A DNA stretch of 64,000 nt, taken from NCBI RefSeq assembly GCF_031846165.1, contig NZ_JAVRIE010000002.1:496001-560000 (forward strand). Direction: 5' to 3'. The first letter of the stretch is position 1. Each line of letters opens with the position of its first letter. The notes under the pieces were generated by a model. The model saw only the letters and a list, made by a program, of their open reading frames with translations, was not told the DNA's origin and searched no databases. Both the position numbers and the translations under genes were made by a program. This document shows, one piece after another, positions 59,605-64,000 of the stretch. The DNA comes from Glaciecola blandensis. GTDB taxonomy: Bacteria > Pseudomonadota > Gammaproteobacteria > Enterobacterales > Alteromonadaceae.

Positions 59605-62600
59605 TTAGAAGTTACCTCTCACAATGAAGCTGTAACGGCTATCGTTAACGAACACCCCTCTAGTACGACGGTCACCCTCAGGTGTTACCTGCATCTGAGT
59701 CACGCTTTCTGTATCGGTGATATTAGTCGCTTGGAAGCCCACTTGAATGTTATCGGTTGCTTGATAGAAAATAGATGCATCAAGGTAACCCGCGCCTTCA
59801 CTAAAAATAGGTAAGGCAGTAATAACGTCCCTCGTGGTTAACAAGTACTCAGAACGCCAGTTATACGCCAAACGAGCGTTAATTTTATCTTTCTCGTATA
59901 AGGCTGTGATGTTCATCGTGTGCTTGGATAAGCCCTCTAAAGGCAAGTTTTCAAACGCTTGTACGTTTTGAGCTGCATCTCCCGGTGCATCTGGCGATAA
60001 GTTCGCGTTCGGCGAGCCCTCTTCATCAACGTAGGTGTAGTTGAACTGTGCACCTAAACCATCAAAGCCTTCTGGTAGGAAATCAAAAAACTGCTGGTAC
60101 GCAACTTCAAATCCTTGAATTTTCCCTTCGTCACCATTATATGCGCCAGAAACAAGGACTGTTTGTGTGGAGCCATTGTTAGTAAACTCTCTAGGGCGCG
60201 CATCATTAATGAAGTAGTTCTTAAGGTCTTTGTAGAATAGTGAGGTTGTTAGTGAACCCGCTTCAGCAAAGTACCACTCGAAGGTAACATCAAAGTTATA
60301 CGACTCCATTGGCTTCAAGTTCGGATTACCAGAGTTCGCAATATAACGACCAATTGTTGATAGCACTGGAATCGGCTCACCGCCATTCGGATCTGGCTCT
60401 GTTACGGTCGTGCGATCCACGCCCTGAATGTTGACATAGTTTCTCAGCAAGCCTAGCTGCGGCAAGGCAATCGCTTCTGAAATGCCGACACGCACCAACA
60501 TGTCTTCGTTTAAATTCAGCTTAATATTAAAACTAGGTAAGACATTAGTGTAGTCGTCACTTACGGTACTAGGAACACTCGTATCATTACCAAAAGCGGC
60601 TTGATCTGCAGGAAGGAAATTATCTAAATCTTCTGGACCATCTATTAGGTTGTCTGGATAGATAACCGAACCAAAAGTATCATTTTCTAGTTTTACATAA
60701 CGTAAACCAAAGTTACCTTGGTAATCCATATCGCCTAATTCGCCATCAAAATTTGCTTTTGCGTAAAGTGCAGTCGATGTTTCGCTGGTTTCGTTTATTT
60801 CGCCAGGCGTGAAATCTGTACCCGGGATAACATTACCTCGTGCACTTAATGGAGCCCACCCGCCGGGTAGCGCTTGCGCCGCTAAAATATTGAATGGACT
60901 GTCAGGATTGACTGCATCTCTGTAGTTCTTCGCTAACTCGATACCAGGGAACAAAATCGTATTGCCGCCTTCTATATCTAGCACGCCGCCTTTACCAAAG
61001 TTATCAAAACTCACTAAGTCAGTGGGCAAGCTTTGGGTTGCAGGATCATCAAACCAAGTAATACCGCCACCAGCCCATGGTGTAGAAAGGTTACCCCAAT
61101 TATATGTAGACTCACGCGTAGTTTGGTCACGATCTGAATAACGTACGCCGGTCGTAATGGCAGTAATGAAGCCACTATCTAAGGTGTATTTAGCATCAAA
61201 GCGGTATGCTGTCGATTGACCTTCATTATCTGAAACATGGTCCATCGCCGAGCGCCAAAACGTTCTATTTGGGTTTGTGAAGTGGTCCCCATCTGGACCT
61301 GGATTATCTGCAGTGTAGGCAGGATTAAATAAGCCAATTCTAGGTGTGCTGCCTTGTGTTAGGTCAAGAGAAACCGCGGCTCGTGTACCACCTTGAACTT
61401 GAAAATCTTGAATTTGCGTATCGGCATCAACGCGTTGAACATCAAAATTGAAGGCCCAAGTATCATTTGGCGTATACTTGACGTTAAAGCTGATATCTTG
61501 AACTGAACTATCGTCTTCACGTGCCCTTGAAACCATAGAGTGTAAGTTACCGAAAACTCCTCCTGGTGCTCTATCAGCGTATTCGTCTGGACCACGCCAA
61601 CCCGCTGTTGAGCTAATGACGCCATTCTGGAAGTAACCTTGGTCATCAAATTCATACTGTGTGCCTTCTGCAGGCACCAAATCACCGATACGGTCATCAT
61701 CGCCGAATTCAACCGCGTTTTCAGTCCATGCTAGGTTTGCGTCAGAGCGAATAAACTCTGCGGTGACTTCTAATGTTCTTTCTGTGTTTTCATATTGAAG
61801 CACTGCAGCAAAACCTTGGCGCTCTCTGTCATCTTGCTTACGAGCAAAACGACCAGACCTAGGTACGAATACAGTTTGCCCATCGACTTGCGCATTTTGC
61901 TCCGTGAATTGACCAACTTGTGTGGCATCTGATTGTGCTTTTAACTCAGACGTTGAAGCATTCAACAACAAACCAAAACGTCCCGCGTCGGATTCAAATA
62001 CGTCGCTATATAAGAAAGAGAAGGACGGTGTTGTTTCTTCTATAAAGTCTGCATAGGTAGCATCTGCTGAAAACGCAATGATTCTCTCGCCAGAATCGAA
62101 TGGCTTTTTCGTGTTTAAATTAACGGTACCTGCGATACCGCCTTCAACCATATCTGCCGTTTGGTTCTTGAATACTTCTACTGAACCAATAAGTTCTGGT
62201 GGTACATCTTCAAAACTTAAGGACCGACCAGAGTTTGCCGTAAACGTGTCACGACCGTTAAATTCGCTGCGCACTTGTGTCAAACCACGAACAACTAGGC
62301 CACTGCCTTCTGTACCAAAGTGGTCTGGGTCATTTGGCGCGGCGAAGCGACCAATGGATACACCCGGTACACGAGATATCGCTTCCAAGACACTGCGGTC
62401 AGGAAGTACACCGATATCAGAAGCAGACAAGGCATCGAGTAAAGTCTCACCTTCACGACGCATATCCTGTGCTTTTATTAAGTTTCCACGCACGCCACGT
62501 ACATCGATAACTTCTACTACATCGTCTTCGTCTTCGGTCGCTTTCTCTTGAGCATATACCGGAGCAGACGTTACGCCTATAACGGCGGAGGCGAGTAGGG

Positions 62601-62655
62601 AGTATTTAAATAATGTATTTAAACCCTTGTTGTGTTTCTTATTGCTCTTTGACAT
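59605..62655 (-). CDS. TonB-dependent receptor of the large carbohydrate-type group
   Basis: A 1016-residue outer-membrane receptor: signal peptide (KYSLLASAVIGVTSAPVYAQ), a TonB-box-like stretch (DDVVEVIDVRGVRGNL), a plug domain (DALSASDIGVLPDRSVLEAISRVPGVSIGRFA to IAGTVNLNTKKPF) and a barrel ending RYSFIVRGNF. The motif set (DIGVLPDRSVLEAISRVPGV, AGTVNLNT) is that of receptors in sugar-utilisation loci of Caulobacter, Xanthomonas and Alteromonadales. The divergent symporter and LacI-type operators support uptake of a carbohydrate or related compound. Confidence 0.93.
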   Translation of the reverse strand: MSKSNKKHNKGLNTLFKYSLLASAVIGVTSAPVYAQEKATEDEDDVVEVIDVRGVRGNLIKAQDMRREGETLLDALSASDIGVLPDRSVLEAISRVPGVSIGRFAAPNDPDHFGTEGSGLVVRGLTQVRSEFNGRDTFTANSGRSLSFEDVPPELIGSVEVFKNQTADMVEGGIAGTVNLNTKKPFDSGERIIAFSADATYADFIEETTPSFSFLYSDVFESDAGRFGLLLNASTSELKAQSDATQVGQFTEQNAQVDGQTVFVPRSGRFARKQDDRERQGFAAVLQYENTERTLEVTAEFIRSDANLAWTENAVEFGDDDRIGDLVPAEGTQYEFDDQGYFQNGVISSTAGWRGPDEYADRAPGGVFGNLHSMVSRAREDDSSVQDISFNVKYTPNDTWAFNFDVQRVDADTQIQDFQVQGGTRAAVSLDLTQGSTPRIGLFNPAYTADNPGPDGDHFTNPNRTFWRSAMDHVSDNEGQSTAYRFDAKYTLDSGFITAITTGVRYSDRDQTTRESTYNWGNLSTPWAGGGITWFDDPATQSLPTDLVSFDNFGKGGVLDIEGGNTILFPGIELAKNYRDAVNPDSPFNILAAQALPGGWAPLSARGNVIPGTDFTPGEINETSETSTALYAKANFDGELGDMDYQGNFGLRYVKLENDTFGSVIYPDNLIDGPEDLDNFLPADQAAFGNDTSVPSTVSDDYTNVLPSFNIKLNLNEDMLVRVGISEAIALPQLGLLRNYVNIQGVDRTTVTEPDPNGGEPIPVLSTIGRYIANSGNPNLKPMESYNFDVTFEWYFAEAGSLTTSLFYKDLKNYFINDARPREFTNNGSTQTVLVSGAYNGDEGKIQGFEVAYQQFFDFLPEGFDGLGAQFNYTYVDEEGSPNANLSPDAPGDAAQNVQAFENLPLEGLSKHTMNITALYEKDKINARLAYNWRSEYLLTTRDVITALPIFSEGAGYLDASIFYQATDNIQVGFQATNITDTESVTQMQVTPEGDRRTRGVFVNDSRYSFIVRGNF

Positions 62656-62790
62656 CAGTCTAATCCTAGTCTTTTGGTCGCGTTTTGATGGTCATCTTCT
62701 ACCATCACGACTTATTATCGGTTTTCACTTCAAACCATTCAAATCTAATCAGTTGTGTGTCCAAACTTGAAATTATTGCTCGAAATGTCA

Positions 62791-62804
62791 TGTAATCGTT
62801 TTCA
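62791..62804. promoter_or_regulatory. LacI-family-type operator 1
   Basis: TGTAATCGTTTTCA, 136 bases upstream of the TonB receptor start. It matches the reverse complement of operator 3 at 13 of 14 positions and has the central CG and TGnAAnCGnTTnCA-like form of LacI/GalR-family sites. Confidence 0.65.
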
Positions 62805-62935
62805 TTTGCATCTAAAAAAAAGCGCAATCTGTTTGTTATGTTGGAGAAAACGACTGTAAACACATGTTAAAAATTCCAACATGTTCGTAACATAATGTCG
62901 TTTTGTGAAATTGTCAACAGTTTGTTAATGAGTTA

Positions 62936-62949
62936 TGTAAGCGCTTTCT
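62936..62949. promoter_or_regulatory. LacI-family-type operator 2 (weaker)
   Basis: TGTAAGCGCTTTCT fits the general TGnAAnCGnTTnCA pattern at all but the last position, but differs more from operators 1 and 3. Confidence 0.45.
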
Positions 62950-63118
62950 TTTTGCTGTTTAAGTGTTGTATACTCCGGTTTACAGTTTGCTTATTTCATT
63001 CTCAAGTCATGTGATATATGGCGTTGATAATAATGTCGATATTCGAAGTGCTTGAAACTAATAGAGAAAATAAATCCTATTTAGTGATGTAAAAGTAAAC
63101 AAATTGTTATTTTTGAAT

Positions 63119-63132
63119 TGTAAACGATTACA
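63119..63132. promoter_or_regulatory. LacI-family-type operator 3
   Basis: TGTAAACGATTACA, a near-perfect palindrome (12 of 14 symmetric) 232 bases upstream of the symporter start. Its reverse complement differs from operator 1 at one position. Confidence 0.65.
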
Positions 63133-63363
63133 TAATCATTTATCGTTTGCTCAGCATTACTAATGTTGATTTAACTTATTAATGAAAAAACATAAGCTGG
63201 ATACGAAAAAAAGAATAAAAAACAATAGGCTTGCGAGTAAACCTGTAGCTAGGTAATTAATATTTTATCCGTTTTTTGTTCATTGATCCGCCAGCTTGTC
63301 GTCAATATCGAATCATCACAATTGGCGAATGACTATAGTTTTCTGTGAAAGTAGTGAAAATGA

Positions 63364-64000
63364 ATGAAAATTTCGATTATTGATATCTCTATCGTTCTAG
63401 CTTACCTCATTGCGATTGTCGCAATTGGTTTTGTTTTGAAAAAGCGGGCTTCAAAGGACATGCAGGCCTATTACCAAGGGGGTAAGAAACTTCCTTGGTA
63501 TATGTTGGGCTTATCCAATGCCAGTGGCATGTTTGATATATCTGGGACGATGTGGTTAGTCACACTTTGTTTCGTCTACGGTATGAAAAGCATTTGGATC
63601 CCGTGGTTGTGGCCAGTATTTAACCAAGTCTTTTTGATGGTCTATTTGTCTTTATGGCTGCGTCGCTCTAACGTATTAACTGGTGCGGAATGGATGAGAA
63701 CACGCTTTGGCGATGGACAGGGCGGCAAGTTAGCTCATTTAGTCGTGGTGCTTTTCGCGATCATTGGGGTACTCGGCTTTCTTGCTTATGGGTTTGTAGG
63801 TATTGGTAAATTTATCGAAATATTTGTTCCATGGGAATCCGTTTCTCCTTTCTTACCATTTGAACTAGCCGCCCAGAATGTGCCTTATTTCTACGGCATT
63901 CTATTCACCTCGATTGCGACTTTATATGTCATGTTAGGTGGCATGATGAGTATTGTGTGGGCCGATGTTTTGCAGTTCACCATCATGACCTTCGCAGCAC
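63364..64000 (+). CDS. Sodium/solute symporter (SSS family), partial (C-terminus outside window)
   Basis: The frame from ATG 63364 stays open to the window edge (about 212 residues; family about 500-600). It starts with helix 1 (IIDISIVLAYLIAIVAIGFVL), then KKRASKDMQAYYQGGKKLPWYMLGLSNASGMFD, the SSS signature of first helices, where the S/N-rich GLSNASG segment lies in the sodium-site region, and helix 5-type LGGMMSIVWADVLQFTIM. Such carriers take up sugars, amino acids or organic acids with sodium. Its divergent placement from the TonB receptor, across LacI-type operators, suggests it carries the same substrate across the inner membrane. Confidence 0.9.
   Translation, partial: MKISIIDISIVLAYLIAIVAIGFVLKKRASKDMQAYYQGGKKLPWYMLGLSNASGMFDISGTMWLVTLCFVYGMKSIWIPWLWPVFNQVFLMVYLSLWLRRSNVLTGAEWMRTRFGDGQGGKLAHLVVVLFAIIGVLGFLAYGFVGIGKFIEIFVPWESVSPFLPFELAAQNVPYFYGILFTSIATLYVMLGGMMSIVWADVLQFTIMTFAA

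Larger units (their letters stand above)
62656..63363. promoter_or_regulatory. Divergent regulatory region between TonB receptor and symporter
   Basis: A 708-base AT-rich region without a convincing gene. It contains three LacI-family-type operator matches (62791-62804, 62936-62949, 63119-63132) and a cluster of inverted repeats at 62836-62904. A possible rightward -10 (TATACT, 62969-62974) lies just after the middle operator, and TATAGT at 63334-63339 is another candidate closer to the symporter. Confidence 0.6.

Noticed and set aside
62078..62551. 157-codon open frame on the plus strand
   Set aside because: Entirely antisense to the plug domain of the 1016-residue TonB receptor; the translation is Ser/Thr/Pro-rich with no recognisable motif.
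62656..63363. Possible Fur box near TTGATAATAATGTC (about 63024)
   Set aside because: Only one half resembles the GATAAT repeats of a Fur site; no iron-uptake genes support it.
1..64000. CRISPR arrays, tRNA or rRNA genes, insertion sequences, integrases
   Set aside because: No regularly spaced repeats, no cloverleaf or rRNA-like sequence and no transposase or integrase motif was noticed on reading through; a dedicated tRNA or repeat search could still find something short.

Overview
The window reads as chromosomal DNA of a marine gammaproteobacterium of the Alteromonadales type (Alteromonas/Glaciecola-like). This rests on gene order and content: yibN-grxC-secB-gpsA with divergent gpmI-envC, sfsA-dksA-gluQ-pcnB-folK-panB-panC, ftsY-ftsE-ftsX-rpoH with rsmD divergent, tatABC-tatD-hemB, and a TonB-receptor/tryptophan-halogenase locus. 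Base composition looks uniform. I saw no tRNA, rRNA, CRISPR array, insertion sequence, phage gene or plasmid function. The assignment to a genus is inference.

Layout. 1-5100: housekeeping cluster of redox, secretion, glycolysis and cell-division functions (gpsA partial, secB, grxC, rhodanese, gpmI, envC). 5069-12100: transport and cofactor genes (Nramp-like carrier with an altered metal site, UPF0149-like protein, hemJ, ClC transporter), then a coiled-coil membrane protein, erpA behind an IscR-like operator, a GST-like protein and an exported barrel-like protein. 12460-19920: one long rightward run tatA-tatB-tatC-exported protein-tatD-two paralogous 7TMR-DISM diguanylate cyclases-hemB, with many overlaps. 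19944-25884: leftward panC-panB-folK-pcnB-gluQ-dksA-sfsA. 26016-32672: pepB, small HTH gene, marC, DUF416, rsmD, ftsY, ftsE, ftsX. 32764-36480: two tandem EAL-HDOD proteins, then rpoH.

36546-54800 is more accessory: a TPR-sulfotransferase, a TonB-dependent receptor, a BCCT osmolyte transporter with a MarR regulator, lipoproteins, pip-dtd-yiiD, divergent metJ/metF with clear Met boxes, a YihY membrane protein, a lipase-like membrane protein, a membrane sensor-like protein, a 47-residue peptide and a crotonase. 54800-64000 is the most distinctive locus: a large TonB-dependent receptor followed by three leftward halogenase-family genes, and a divergent sodium/solute symporter cut by the window edge. 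The 708-base region between receptor and symporter holds three LacI-family-type operator matches, suggesting one substrate-responsive uptake regulon. The middle halogenase-family gene has lost the FAD-binding, catalytic lysine and WxWxIP motifs while keeping other family landmarks, so it looks like a pseudo-enzyme partner.

The best regulatory observations are the IscR type-1-like site on the erpA promoter, the Met-box array between metJ and metF, a sigma70-like promoter that runs straight into a terminator hairpin before a DUF4136 lipoprotein, a leader hairpin that covers the ribosome site of yihY, and the repeated LacI-like operators of the halogenase locus.
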